DNA of 31,470 bases from an uncultured Eubacteriales bacterium. Lineage in GTDB: Bacteria; Bacillota; Clostridia; Oscillospirales; Acutalibacteraceae. Below are positions 7,229 through 15,363 of the stretch, in pieces. A program made the translations under genes and the position numbers. Numbering within the stretch: the first letter of the stretch is position 1; each line of letters starts with the position of its first letter. The notes under the pieces are model-generated. The model made no database searches, was not told the origin of the DNA, and saw only the letters and a program-made list of their open reading frames with translations. The stretch is from positions 3,754 to 35,223 of the forward strand of contig ONXZ01000006.1 of NCBI GenBank assembly GCA_900321905.1, read 5' to 3'.

Positions 7229-8248
7229 TTAGGCGCGTGCAACCATCTCGCCGTATTCAGCCTTGCACTTGTCTATATACTCCTGAACCTGCTGAGCAGA
7301 CGGCATAGCGTCGGAGCAGGAGTGTGCGGCAATGAGGATGGATGCAGAAGCAGAGCCGAACTCAAGACAGTCGATGATATCTTTGCCCTGAAGCAGTGAA
7401 TAAAGGAAGGAGGAACCGTAGCCGTCGCCGCCGCCGAAGCCCTTGAGAAGGACTGCGGGGAAAGGCTTGATGTTGTAGAATTTGCCGTCGTTGGTGTAGG
7501 CGGTTGAGCCTTGTTTGCCGTGCTTGATTACGCAGATTGAAGCGCCGAAGGACTGCCAGTATTTGGCGGATTCGGGGTCGCTTGGGCGGACGCCGATAAT
7601 GCCTTCGGTGAGGTCAAATTCCTCGCGTGAACCCATAATAACGTCTGCGTTCTGGGCAACGAGCGAGTAGTAAACAGCAATTTCGTCCTTCGATTTCCAG
7701 GTGTATTCGCGATAGTCGATATCGAAAATGATGCGTGTGTTGTTCTTTTTAGCGAGCATCATTGCTTTGAGGCAAGCCTCGCGTGACGGCGACTGAGCAA
7801 GCGCTGTGCCGCTGATAACGATTGCTTTTGCAGAGGCGATATACGCTTCGTCAATATCCTCGGGCTCCATGCAAAAGTCGGCAACATTGTCGCGGTACAT
7901 AAGGATTGAGGAGGATTCTTTTGAGAGAATCTCGGTAAAAGTCAAGCCGAGGTTTTCGCCGTTTTTAGCGCGTGTGATGTGTGAAGTGTCGATACCCTCT
8001 TTGTTAAAATAGTCAACAACAAAGTCACCGAACTGGTCGTTGCTGACGCAGCCCTGGAAGCCGACTTTGCAGCCAAGACGGGCAAGACCGACTGCGATGT
8101 TTGCAGGTGAGCCGCCAACGTACTTGTTGAAGTTTGATGATTCCGACAGAGGCATATACATATCGGTTGGGTTAAAGTCGATTGCAATTCTGCCAATCGG
8201 GATAAAATCAAGCGGTTTTGACATATCAAATGTTACGTAATTTTGCAT
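7229..8248 (-). CDS. iolC: PfkB-family sugar kinase, 5-dehydro-2-deoxygluconokinase (IolC) type
   Basis: In the myo-inositol pathway IolC phosphorylates 5-dehydro-2-deoxy-D-gluconate. The 339-aa protein follows the IolC pattern closely: IGRIAIDFNP at the N-terminus, KYVGGSPANIAVGLARLG, SILMYRDNVADF, SGTALAQSPSREA, DIDYREYTWKSKDE and AVYYSLVAQNADVIMGSREE. The PfkB catalytic signature is GFGGGDGYGSSFLY, with the usual Gly-Ala-Gly changed to Gly-Gly-Gly but the catalytic Asp kept. Start ATG 8248 has AAGGAG at a good distance. It lies 12 bases after the aldolase gene and is surely co-transcribed with it. No other inositol gene is in view, so the physiological substrate remains open. Confidence 0.88.
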   Translation of the reverse strand: MQNYVTFDMSKPLDFIPIGRIAIDFNPTDMYMPLSESSNFNKYVGGSPANIAVGLARLGCKVGFQGCVSNDQFGDFVVDYFNKEGIDTSHITRAKNGENLGLTFTEILSKESSSILMYRDNVADFCMEPEDIDEAYIASAKAIVISGTALAQSPSREACLKAMMLAKKNNTRIIFDIDYREYTWKSKDEIAVYYSLVAQNADVIMGSREEFDLTEGIIGVRPSDPESAKYWQSFGASICVIKHGKQGSTAYTNDGKFYNIKPFPAVLLKGFGGGDGYGSSFLYSLLQGKDIIDCLEFGSASASILIAAHSCSDAMPSAQQVQEYIDKCKAEYGEMVARA

Positions 8249-8260
8249 AGTTATTCTCCT

Positions 8261-9103
8261 TTATGCTTTATTGTCTGTGCCAAAAATCAGGATGTGAGTT
8301 TTAGCGTTTTGGTAAGCGCCCTCAACCTCTGCGCCCTGCAGGTCGTAGTAGCCGTTAATCCCGCCGTTTTCGTAAGCGGCGCGGACGGTCTGCTCAACGC
8401 GGTCAAAAGTTGCGGTTGCGATATTTATTTTTTTAATGCCTGTTTTTGAGCAGCGCACAAAATCATCAGGCGTAATGCCTGTACCGCCGTGAAGCACAAG
8501 CGGTGTAGTAGTGATTTTGTCAACCTCCTCAAGGATATCAAAGCGGAGTTTGGGCGTGCTTTTGTAGTTGCCGTGAGCGTTGCCGATGGCGATTGCAAGC
8601 GCGTCAACGCCTGTTTCCTTTTCAAAGCGGACAGCGTCTGCAGGTTTTGTGCAGTTGATTGCAATATCCTCGCTGCCATCCTCGCTGCCGCCGACACAGC
8701 CGATTTCCGCCTCGACAGCGGCGCCGTATTCGCGAGCCTTAGCGATAACACGGTTGGTTTGGGCAATGTTTTCGTCAAGCGGAAGGTGCGAGCCGTCAAA
8801 CATAACCGACGTGAAGCCGAGGTCGAGCGCCTGACTGATTTTTTCAAAAGTTTTGCCGTGGTCAAAGTGAACTGCAACAGGCACTTTAGCGCCTTTTGCC
8901 GCCGCCACCATAAGCGGACCGATAACTTCAAGCGGGGACTGTTTCAGGCGAACTTCTGCAATTTGCAGAATAATCGGCGCTTGCAGTTCCTCCGCCGCTT
9001 TGATTACGCCGAGCACCATCTCCATATTGGCAACGGAGAAAGAGCCGACTGCGTAGTTGCCTTTTTCCGCGTCACGGAGCAGGTCTTTCATATTAACAAG
9101 CAT
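8261..9103 (-). CDS. Class II (zinc) ketose-bisphosphate aldolase
   Basis: Cytoplasmic metal-dependent aldolase that splits a ketose phosphate into dihydroxyacetone phosphate or a related three-carbon product. The 280-aa protein has the class II landmarks: VHFDHGKT (about 78-85, catalytic Asp and zinc His), AEIGCVGGSEDG, IGNAHGNYK (zinc His) and VLHGGTGI (zinc His), then NIATATFD. It resembles the GatY/KbaY/IolJ/FbaA group; pairing with iolC favours 6-phospho-5-dehydro-2-deoxygluconate aldolase (IolJ), but the sequence looks closer to the general class II group, so I give no symbol. Start ATG 9103 follows AGAAAGGA. First gene of the unit, with the promoter at 9151-9179. Confidence 0.88.
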   Translation of the reverse strand: MLVNMKDLLRDAEKGNYAVGSFSVANMEMVLGVIKAAEELQAPIILQIAEVRLKQSPLEVIGPLMVAAAKGAKVPVAVHFDHGKTFEKISQALDLGFTSVMFDGSHLPLDENIAQTNRVIAKAREYGAAVEAEIGCVGGSEDGSEDIAINCTKPADAVRFEKETGVDALAIAIGNAHGNYKSTPKLRFDILEEVDKITTTPLVLHGGTGITPDDFVRCSKTGIKKINIATATFDRVEQTVRAAYENGGINGYYDLQGAEVEGAYQNAKTHILIFGTDNKA

Positions 9104-9150
9104 AATTTTTCCTTTCTGAAATTGTGATATGCATAGAATTATACATTATA

Positions 9151-9179
9151 ATTTTACTACAAGAGTGATTTGTTTTCAA
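9151..9179 (-). promoter_or_regulatory. Promoter of the aldolase-iolC unit
   Basis: Minus strand TTGAAA (9179-9174), 17-base spacer, TAAAAT (9156-9151), about 47 bases before the aldolase start. It is divergent from the rnpB promoter, which begins 18 bases further on. Confidence 0.65.
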
Positions 9180-9196
9180 CTAATTTTTAATAATTA

Positions 9197-9225
9197 TTGA
9201 TTTTATTTAAAAAATATTCTATTAT
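9197..9225 (+). promoter_or_regulatory. Promoter of rnpB
   Basis: TTGATT (9197-9202), 17-base spacer, TATTAT (9220-9225), placing the transcript start at about 9231, exactly where the RNase P RNA begins. Confidence 0.78.
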
Positions 9226-9230
9226 ATATA

Positions 9231-9563
9231 GGACAAGTTGCCCGGACGGTTGCGCGCGAAAGCGTGAGGAAAGTCCGAGCAGCACAGAGCAGGATAACGG
9301 CTAACGGCCGCCGAGGGCGACCTCCGGGACAGTGCAACAGAAATAAACCGCCTGCTTTTTGCAGGCAAGGGTGGAAAGGCGAGGTAAGAGCTCACCGAGG
9401 GGGTGGTAACATCCCCTGCCATGTAAACCCTATCCGCTGCAACGCCGACTGGGGAGTTGTTTGCTCGACACATAACCCCGAAGGGCGGCTTGAGCGCGGT
9501 GGTAACACTGCGTCGAGATAGATAACCGTCCACGACAGAACTCGGCTTACAGGGCAACTTGTC
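9231..9563 (+). ncRNA. rnpB: RNase P RNA, bacterial class A
   Basis: Catalytic RNA that removes 5' leaders from tRNA precursors. The terminal helix P1 is visible as GACAAGTTGCC at the 5' end and GGCAACTTGTC at the 3' end. Conserved core segments are present in order: GAGGAAAGTCCGAGC (9267-9281), the ACAGAAATAAACCG region, GGTAAGAGCTCACCG, and near the 3' end CCACGACAGAACTCGGCTTACAG. The domain order is that of the ancestral type A RNA rather than the Bacillus type B. The length, about 333 bases, is normal. No strong terminator follows; the LCP gene starts 64 bases downstream in the same direction. Confidence 0.96.
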
Positions 9564-9626
9564 AAATCAAAATACAGTTTCGTCTGCTTTTTGAGTTAAT
9601 ATGTTAATAAAACCCGAGGTGATTTT

Positions 9627-11027
9627 TTGCCAAGATTTGACAACGAGGGGTTTAACCCCAACAAGCGAATAAGTAACGACAACAGGGACAGAAGCGTACC
9701 CGAGGGCGAAAACTATTATAAAAACGCCGGCGACGACATATTCAGCGGCAGAGATATTTACAGCGGCGACGTGATTGACAATCAGGACGAACTTGCTCCG
9801 CCGCAGCGCAGCTTTCGCCAGATACAGCAGGACTACAACCCCGAAGTTTTGCGCGACTTTGACGCAGAGCGCCGCCGTGAAAACCGCGACAGACCTCGCC
9901 GGAGTCAGCAGGCGGCAGAACCGCAGTGGCATCACTCCCCGAGTATGGGCAGGTCGATACTAAACCGTGACGAGCCAAAGCCAAAGCCGAAGCCGCGGTT
10001 TGAAAAACCGCCTATCGAAAGGCCGCAAAAAGGCGGCGCGGCGGCAAAAAAGAGTCCGAAAGCGACGATAAAAAAGATATTTATTGCAATCATTGCGCTG
10101 CTGCTCGCTATAGTGATTGGCGGCATACTGCTTGCAAACGCGGTGCTTGGCAGGATTAACTACGACGACAATATTCCAAACCAATATGTAGCAAGCGGTC
10201 AACTTGAAAAAAGTATGAGCGTTACAAACATCCTGCTGCTCGGCGTTGACGCAAGGCCTACTGAAAAAAGCGAAACAAGCCGTGCAGATACGATGATGCT
10301 TGTGTCGATAGACCGCAAACACCACTGCATAAAGATGACTTCTTTTTTGCGTGATACCTGGGTTTATATTCCTGCACTGCAGGGTGAACAGAGGCTGAAC
10401 GCGGCTTCCGCTTACGGCGGATACAGCGGCGTTGTGGACACGATTGAATATAACTTCGGCGTGGACATTGACGGATATGTTGTGGCTGACTTTGAGATGT
10501 TTAAGGTGCTTGTTGACAGCATTGGCGGCGTTGAGGTTGACGTTACCGAAGCCGAGGCAAAAGAGGTAACAAATCACAAAGTGCGTTACGGCAACGTTAC
10601 GCTGCCTGCAGGTCATCAGAAACTTAACGGCGAGCAGGCGCTTGCGTACTGCAGAATCAGAAAAATTGACACCGATTTTGTGCGGACAAAACGTCAGCGC
10701 ACGGTAATACAATCCATACTAAAGGAAGTTAAGAAGGGCAACCCGATTAAAATTTCCAAAATGGCGCTCAACAGCGCACCGTATATTGAGACAAACCTGT
10801 CAAAAGTAAAACTTATGGCAGTTGCCGCTGCAGGACTGACCTGTATCAGGGGCGATATGGTGCAGCAAAAGGTGCCGTTTGAAGGCACTTGGGAATATGC
10901 CTATAAAAACGGTATGAGCGTTATCGCAATCAACACAGAGCAGAACAAACAAAAACTGATTGATTCAATTTACAACAAAACAGCACAGCAAATTAATGCA
11001 GAAAATGCAAATGCGGACAACGGATAA
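9627..11027 (+). CDS. LytR-CpsA-Psr (LCP) family cell-wall polymer ligase
   Basis: LCP enzymes move teichoic acids or other glycopolymers from undecaprenyl phosphate onto peptidoglycan. The 466-aa protein has a long charged cytoplasmic N-terminus (1-149, with a Lys/Pro run PKPKPKPRFEKPP), one membrane segment (about 150-174), and the LCP domain (about 199-360). Key residues are visible: Asp in LLLGVDARP, Arg/Asp in SRADTMML, Arg-Asp in SFLRDTWVYIP, and the RIRKIDTDFVRTKRQR segment. The start is TTG 9627, four bases behind GAGGTGAT, which makes the non-ATG start believable. It may be read from its own weak promoter or from rnpB. The 149-residue N-terminal extension is longer than usual. Confidence 0.92.
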   Translation: MPRFDNEGFNPNKRISNDNRDRSVPEGENYYKNAGDDIFSGRDIYSGDVIDNQDELAPPQRSFRQIQQDYNPEVLRDFDAERRRENRDRPRRSQQAAEPQWHHSPSMGRSILNRDEPKPKPKPRFEKPPIERPQKGGAAAKKSPKATIKKIFIAIIALLLAIVIGGILLANAVLGRINYDDNIPNQYVASGQLEKSMSVTNILLLGVDARPTEKSETSRADTMMLVSIDRKHHCIKMTSFLRDTWVYIPALQGEQRLNAASAYGGYSGVVDTIEYNFGVDIDGYVVADFEMFKVLVDSIGGVEVDVTEAEAKEVTNHKVRYGNVTLPAGHQKLNGEQALAYCRIRKIDTDFVRTKRQRTVIQSILKEVKKGNPIKISKMALNSAPYIETNLSKVKLMAVAAAGLTCIRGDMVQQKVPFEGTWEYAYKNGMSVIAINTEQNKQKLIDSIYNKTAQQINAENANADNG

Positions 11028-11045
11028 GTTGTCCGCATTTTTAAT
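11009..11045 (+). terminator. Rho-independent terminator of the LCP gene
   Basis: A 12-bp perfect stem, AAATGCGGACAA / TTGTCCGCATTT (11009-11020 and 11029-11040), runs into a T-rich tail. The LCP stop codon lies in its loop. Confidence 0.85.
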
Positions 11046-11075
11046 TATAAATGATGAATTATGAATGATGAATTG
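11043..11075. repeat. ATGAATT-type dispersed repeat
   Basis: AATTATAAATGATGAATTATG followed by a second AATGATGAATTG makes a short tandem. The same motif recurs at 31421-31446. A GC-rich hairpin (TGGGCgttGCCCA within GGGCG...CGCCC, 11080-11098) follows at once. The rest of 11076-11137 shows nothing else. Confidence 0.6.
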
Positions 11076-11137
11076 TGGGTGGGCGTTGCCCACGCCCAAT
11101 TATAATATAAGTCGAGTAACTAAACAGTAATAAAAAA

Positions 11138-11279
11138 GTGGATTTTTCGTTGGGCAAGACTTCAATTACAAATCAAAAAGCAACGAAGTGAAATTTTGAT
11201 TTGAAGAGGAGAAACATATGGAGTGATTGTTAGTATTTCGCAAAGCAAAATACTTTAATCACGAAATATGTCTGGACGA
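11138..11279. repeat. 142-bp dispersed element, copy B
   Basis: It aligns end to end with 7071-7212 with scattered substitutions and compensating small indels. The long hairpin (11212-11273) is kept: the inner stem is AGTATTT-GC-aaa-GC-AAATACT with one C-A mismatch, while in copy A the same place reads TTTTGC/GCAAAA with a G-T pair. The ATG-GAG-TGA mini-frame behind GAGGAG is also kept. This copy lies just beyond the terminator of the large minus-strand unit. Confidence 0.8.
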
Positions 11280-11320
11280 AAAGAAAAGGGTACGGATTTC
11301 TCCGTACCCTTCTCTTTTAG
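11279..11320 (-). terminator. Terminator of the dockerin/surface-protein unit (bidirectional)
   Basis: AGGGTACGGA-tttc-TCCGTACCCT (11287-11310) is a 10-bp perfect stem. On the minus strand it is followed by TTTTCTTTT; on the plus strand by TCTCTTTT. It lies 26 bases beyond the stop of the 34-aa gene. Confidence 0.82.
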
Positions 11321-11335
11321 CCGTTAATCGTGAGA

Positions 11336-11440
11336 TTAATCGTCGTCGCCGTCGATCTGCTCTGTCTGTGAAGTAGCAATAACATCAACGGTTTCATACT
11401 CATCAACGATAACCTCTGGCTTTGTGTAGAGTTCTTTCAT
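11336..11440 (-). CDS. 34-aa microprotein, last gene of the surface-protein unit
   Basis: ATG 11440 stands five bases behind a full AGGAGG, a better ribosome site than most genes here have, and the frame runs 34 codons to TAA 11336. The peptide begins MKELYTKPEVIVDEYETVDV and continues IATSQTEQIDGDDD. It has no signal peptide, Cys or hydrophobic stretch; the tail is acidic. From memory, gut Firmicutes have many short proteins with a KPE...(D/E)VI.TS pattern and no known job, but I could not search. It lies 77 bases after the Cys-repeat protein gene and 16 bases before the terminator stem. A modified-peptide precursor, a regulator or an orphan are all possible; no maturation enzyme is nearby. 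Confidence 0.78.
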   Translation of the reverse strand: MKELYTKPEVIVDEYETVDVIATSQTEQIDGDDD

Positions 11441-11465
11441 AATGAACCTCCTATTATCCTCCGTG

Positions 11466-11483
11466 TCTGCCCCGAAGGGCAGA
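11466..11483 (-). other. Intercistronic hairpin with a UUCG tetraloop
   Basis: As RNA from the minus strand: UCUGCCC-UUCG-GGGCAGA, seven perfect pairs closed by the very stable C(UUCG)G loop. No U-run follows, so it is more likely an mRNA 3' stabiliser or processing boundary than a terminator. It separates the Cys-repeat gene from the 34-aa gene. Confidence 0.6.
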
Positions 11484-11517
11484 ACGGTTGATGATTAATT
11501 AGATTAGTTATTGTTGA

Positions 11518-14025
11518 TTAATAGTTGAACTCAGCCATGTCTGAGTATACAGTCTGAACAAGGTCGCCCTTCTTAACAACGATGAATGACTTAGCTGTTA
11601 CTGTACCGTTCATAGCCTTGATACCGTAGTTAAGAGCGAATTCGTTAGATGAAGAGTTCATCTGACCTGCACGAGCAACCTTAACAGCACCGCTGTTTGT
11701 ACCTGTGCCTGTCTTGCCTTCGTTTTCGATAGCAAGGTCAGCGTCAGTGAGGTTCTTACCGTATACGAAACCATAGTCAACAAGAGTGTAGCCTGCCGGT
11801 ACAAATCTTGTAGCCATGATATTGAATCTGTAAGCCGGCTCAGCAAGTCTTGTTGCGCCGATGATTGTTGTTGTCGGCAGAGCCTCAACATCGTCAGTAA
11901 TCATTGTAACTGTTGTGTCAGCACCTACGAAGAATGCATAAGTATCCTCTGTAGAAACTACTACGCCGTCAATCTTCCAGCCCTTAGCGCTGTCGCTCTT
12001 AAGAGTAGCCTTTGTATCGTAAGGAACAGCGTCCTTAGCAATACCTGCAGGAAGTGTAAGAACTTCGTCAGTGATGTCAGCACCCTGTGCGTCCTTAACT
12101 GTTACTGTGTACTTGTCTGTTGATTCAACATCTTCGTAAACAGCCCAGATTGTCTTGGAAGCGTCAAGTGCAAGGATATCAGCGTCAGCTGTATCCCACT
12201 GAACAAACTTGCTTGACGGATATGACTGAGCTGTCGGGATACCGTCAGCAGCAATTGCAGACTGGTAATCAGCAGCGGACATATCTCTGTAAGCCTTAAC
12301 TTCGTTACCGAACTTATCGTAGAATACTACAGAAATTGTCTGTGATGACGGAGCTTCAAATACAGGAGTGATTGTCATATTAGTGTAAGCGTATGTTGTG
12401 AATGTTGCATCAGTTGATACGATCTTACCGTTTGACTCCCAACCCTTGAAGAAGTCAGTCTCTTCTGTTGCAGCAAGTGTTACCTGGCTGTTGTAAGGAA
12501 CCTTAAATGTCTGGTCCTTAACGCCGTCAACATCTTCGCCGTTGATTGTTACGTTACCGATATCATACTTAGTAACAGTAATCTTCATACCCTCAGCAGG
12601 AACAACAACGTGCTCTCTTGAGAGTTCTTCGTTGCACTCTGTGCAGTATGTTACAAGGTCGTATGAACCGTCGGTTGTAGCAGTTGCAGGAACTTCGTTC
12701 TCCTTAACTGCTTCGCCAGGTGTATGAGCGAGTTTGCCGATTGTCTTATGTTCTCTTGAGATTTCTGCGTTACATACTGTGCAGTATACAACCTCGTCAT
12801 ATGAGCCTTCTGCTGAGCATGATGCAGGAACATAGTTCTCCTGAACTGCTTCGCCAGGTGTATGACCCGGTGCAGGAATTGAAATCGGATTGCTGATTTC
12901 GTTTGTAGCCTCAGCGTCTGAGTACATCTTGCCGCAGCCTGAGCATACCCAGTAAGCCTCTGTACCATCCTCTGTGCAGGTTGCAGGAACTTTTGCATGA
13001 GCAGTAAGGTTGTGTGTATGACCAGCCGGAGCCTTTGTCTGAACTTCCTTAGAATCGTTGAATTCGCCTACTGAATAGGTGTATGTTGTGATTTCAGGAA
13101 GAGTTTCTGTCTGCTGCTGAGTTACTTCAAATGTAGTCTGAACAGTGTCAGTTGTTGTGTGAGAAGCGTCACGTGAGCAAACATAGTTTGCTGTAACCTC
13201 ACCTGTTGTAGTGTTAAGTGTATTCCAGTCAATTGAGTTGATTACGAAATCGTGATCCAACGGATTTGTGTAGTCAGATGTGTACTGGTCATCGCCACGG
13301 ATACATGTGTAAGTTGTGTAACCGCCCTCTGTGCAAGTAGGCTCTGTTACAACCGAAGTGTATTCATGCTGAAGTGCAGGAATAACAGCAGGCTGTTCAA
13401 TTTCGGTCTGACCCTCAGCGTCTGAGAAGAGTTTATGACAAACTGTGCATTCCCAATATGCTGCTGTGCCGGCTGTTGTGCAAGTTGCAGGAACTTCAGC
13501 AACAGCATTGAGTGTGTGACCTGTAGGATCTGTGTAGTCAGCAATATAAGAATCCTGACATTTAGAGCATGTGTATGTTGTGTAACCGCCCTCTGTGCAA
13601 GTAGGTGCTGTTACAACAGGAACATAAGCATGGCCTGTAGAACCGATAGTCTTGGTTTCTCTTGAAATTTCTTCGCCGCACTCTGTGCAGTAAATAACTT
13701 CGTCATAAGAACCGTCTTGTGTGCAAGTTGCAGGAACTTCGTTCTCACGAACCGGTGTGCCGGGTGTGTGAGTGTGAACGTCCTGAACGTTCTCGTTCTT
13801 GCCCATGAACTTAACCTTGAATGAACCTTCGCGAGGCTCAGGAGCACCGAACTGTGCTTTAGGACCGTTGAAACGGTTTTCTGCATAAGTAGCAGCCGTT
13901 GCAAGGTTATCAGTGTTTACAGCAGCGTACATACCTTCAGAGAAGGATGAGAACGTCGGTCGAGCTCTTTGCATGACCTGCTGTGTTACCGTTGTGAACC
14001 CAGAATTCAACCGGGTTATCAGCAC
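11518..14025 (-). CDS. C-terminal part of a frameshifted surface protein with Cys-motif repeats
   Basis: The open frame is 835 codons but its only start is a GTG (14025) without a ribosome site or signal peptide, and it overlaps the end of the 311-codon frame upstream. It is therefore the continuation of that gene after a one-base frame change. The first ~420 residues hold about seven repeats of 40-50 aa patterned as HTPGEAVKENEVPAT-C, a Gly, Y-x-x-x-x-C-x-x-C and a final His. One unit has lost the second Cys and reads TCIRGDDQYT. After residue ~460 come domains resembling InlB B-type repeats (KVPYNSQVTLAATEE, FFKGWESNGK) and a beta-rich C-terminus. No dockerin, LPxTG or membrane anchor is visible. 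Repeats of this kind are common in large gut Firmicutes surface proteins; their ligand is unknown. Confidence 0.75.
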   Translation of the reverse strand: MLITRLNSGFTTVTQQVMQRARPTFSSFSEGMYAAVNTDNLATAATYAENRFNGPKAQFGAPEPREGSFKVKFMGKNENVQDVHTHTPGTPVRENEVPATCTQDGSYDEVIYCTECGEEISRETKTIGSTGHAYVPVVTAPTCTEGGYTTYTCSKCQDSYIADYTDPTGHTLNAVAEVPATCTTAGTAAYWECTVCHKLFSDAEGQTEIEQPAVIPALQHEYTSVVTEPTCTEGGYTTYTCIRGDDQYTSDYTNPLDHDFVINSIDWNTLNTTTGEVTANYVCSRDASHTTTDTVQTTFEVTQQQTETLPEITTYTYSVGEFNDSKEVQTKAPAGHTHNLTAHAKVPATCTEDGTEAYWVCSGCGKMYSDAEATNEISNPISIPAPGHTPGEAVQENYVPASCSAEGSYDEVVYCTVCNAEISREHKTIGKLAHTPGEAVKENEVPATATTDGSYDLVTYCTECNEELSREHVVVPAEGMKITVTKYDIGNVTINGEDVDGVKDQTFKVPYNSQVTLAATEETDFFKGWESNGKIVSTDATFTTYAYTNMTITPVFEAPSSQTISVVFYDKFGNEVKAYRDMSAADYQSAIAADGIPTAQSYPSSKFVQWDTADADILALDASKTIWAVYEDVESTDKYTVTVKDAQGADITDEVLTLPAGIAKDAVPYDTKATLKSDSAKGWKIDGVVVSTEDTYAFFVGADTTVTMITDDVEALPTTTIIGATRLAEPAYRFNIMATRFVPAGYTLVDYGFVYGKNLTDADLAIENEGKTGTGTNSGAVKVARAGQMNSSSNEFALNYGIKAMNGTVTAKSFIVVKKGDLVQTVYSDMAEFNY

Positions 14026-14872
14026 TCGGTGTGCTCTTAAGTACGAACATATATGTTGTCATTACAGACTGACCTGCATATGTTTTGCCAAGAGTACCGT
14101 CAGCATTTGCAAACGGAATCTCGTCGTTAGTTACAGGTGACCATGAAGAAGTTGAACCTGAGTATACTTCTGCATACATATAGTGCTGTCCGTCATAGTC
14201 AGTTTTAACAACAGAACCGTCAGCAGCGATAGAATCGCCATAAAGAGCGGTTGCGTCATAATCAGCAAGAGAAGCAGCAGAATCTGCGTCCTCACCTGTC
14301 TGAGCAGCTGTACCAACTGTAACGGTACGCTTTGTTGAAGTCATTGCGCCGCTTTCTACAACGTAAACAGGCTCAATGTTGTCTGAATAAGCGATTTCTG
14401 CAGATGCACCGTAAACGGTGTTAACGCCGTCCATACGAACTGTTACTGTGAAAGCGTCGCCTGCCTGAAGTGTGTAGTCAGCGTCAAGCGCTGTCTTATC
14501 TGTCTCAAAGTCAGGATCTGCGTCTGCGCGAGCAGCAAGATAAGTGTCAATAACGTCTTTGCTGAGCGTAAGACCTGTTACTGAATACTTAGCTGCTGTT
14601 GAAACAGAACCTGAAGCGGTAAGCTCAGGTGCTGCAAGGCTTGACATTGTAAAGTCAGCCGATGTGTTTTTACCCTTCTGGGAGAGTGGACCCTCAGAGA
14701 AGTTTGATACCCAACTTTCTGCATCAGCAGCATTCTCATTAAGAATACCGAACTGAATATGAACGTCAGGTGTGAAGTCGGAGCCTGCAGCAAGTGCAGT
14801 AAACGGAACAGAGAATGTTACCATAAGCACTGCGAGTAAGCAAGCTAAGACTTTTTTAAATGATTTGCTCAT
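13937..14872 (-). CDS. N-terminal part of the same frameshifted surface protein
   Basis: ATG 14872 lies nine bases behind GGAGG. A clear signal peptide ends near ALAAGSDF (residue ~29), so the product is exported. The region after residue ~130 (LQAGDAFTVTVRMDGV, VYGASAEIAYSDNIEPVYV) has the strand pattern of cohesin-like or related beta-sandwich domains. The frame stops at a TGA (13939-13937) in the codons CTT-CTC-TGA, where the downstream frame continues EGMYAAVNTDN with unbroken coding for another 800 residues. An intact gene would span 14872-11518 and encode roughly 1,115 aa. The gene lies 41 bases after the 353-aa dockerin gene and belongs to the same unit. Confidence 0.78.
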   Translation of the reverse strand: MSKSFKKVLACLLAVLMVTFSVPFTALAAGSDFTPDVHIQFGILNENAADAESWVSNFSEGPLSQKGKNTSADFTMSSLAAPELTASGSVSTAAKYSVTGLTLSKDVIDTYLAARADADPDFETDKTALDADYTLQAGDAFTVTVRMDGVNTVYGASAEIAYSDNIEPVYVVESGAMTSTKRTVTVGTAAQTGEDADSAASLADYDATALYGDSIAADGSVVKTDYDGQHYMYAEVYSGSTSSWSPVTNDEIPFANADGTLGKTYAGQSVMTTYMFVLKSTPSADNPVEFWVHNGNTAGHAKSSTDVLILL

Positions 14873-14913
14873 TTAAAATTACCTCCATAAATTTTAGATA
14901 AATTAATTACTGT

Positions 14914-15363
14914 TTAAAGAGTCATATCGTTATAAGCGAACGGAACGCCAACCTCAAAGCCGCTGAATATTGACTTATCAAGTACGTTCGGACCGCCTGA
15001 ACCGTCAAGGTCTGCATCAGGATCGCCTGCGTCGAACCTGCTTGTGAAGCCTGACTTATCAAGTACGTTCATAGTACCGGATGAGTCGTAGTCAACAGCG
15101 ATTACGGGAATTACAGGATAATCTGTAACTTCGTTGCCTGAAAGTGTTATTGTTCTTTCAGGTACGCAGTACTTAACAATTGTAAGAGCAACAGCGCCTG
15201 AAGGAACAGTGATAGAGAACTTACCTTCATTGTTTGTTGTTACAGTTGCAAGTACATCACCCTGTGCGTCAACTGCGTTAACAGTTGCATTTGCTACATA
15301 TGAGTATTCCTCATATGTGGCGCCGTTAACATCCTTGGATACTTTAACTGAACCCGTTACAGT
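14914..15363 (-). repeat. 450-bp duplicated dockerin module, copy 1
   Basis: It aligns without indels to 16079-16528. I count six differences in the first 283 bases (14914-15196); beyond that, the part encoding the CnaB-like domain is more diverged and the match fades after GTTAC near 15360. It encodes the X-module-like domain plus the dockerin. Confidence 0.85.

Noticed and set aside
13930..13960. Programmed +1 frameshift of the prfB type at CTC-TGA
   Set aside because: A stop in the slip site is suggestive, but there is no CTT-T slip codon directly before TGA and no Shine-Dalgarno-like stimulator a few bases upstream; a simple indel in a TC-rich run is more likely.
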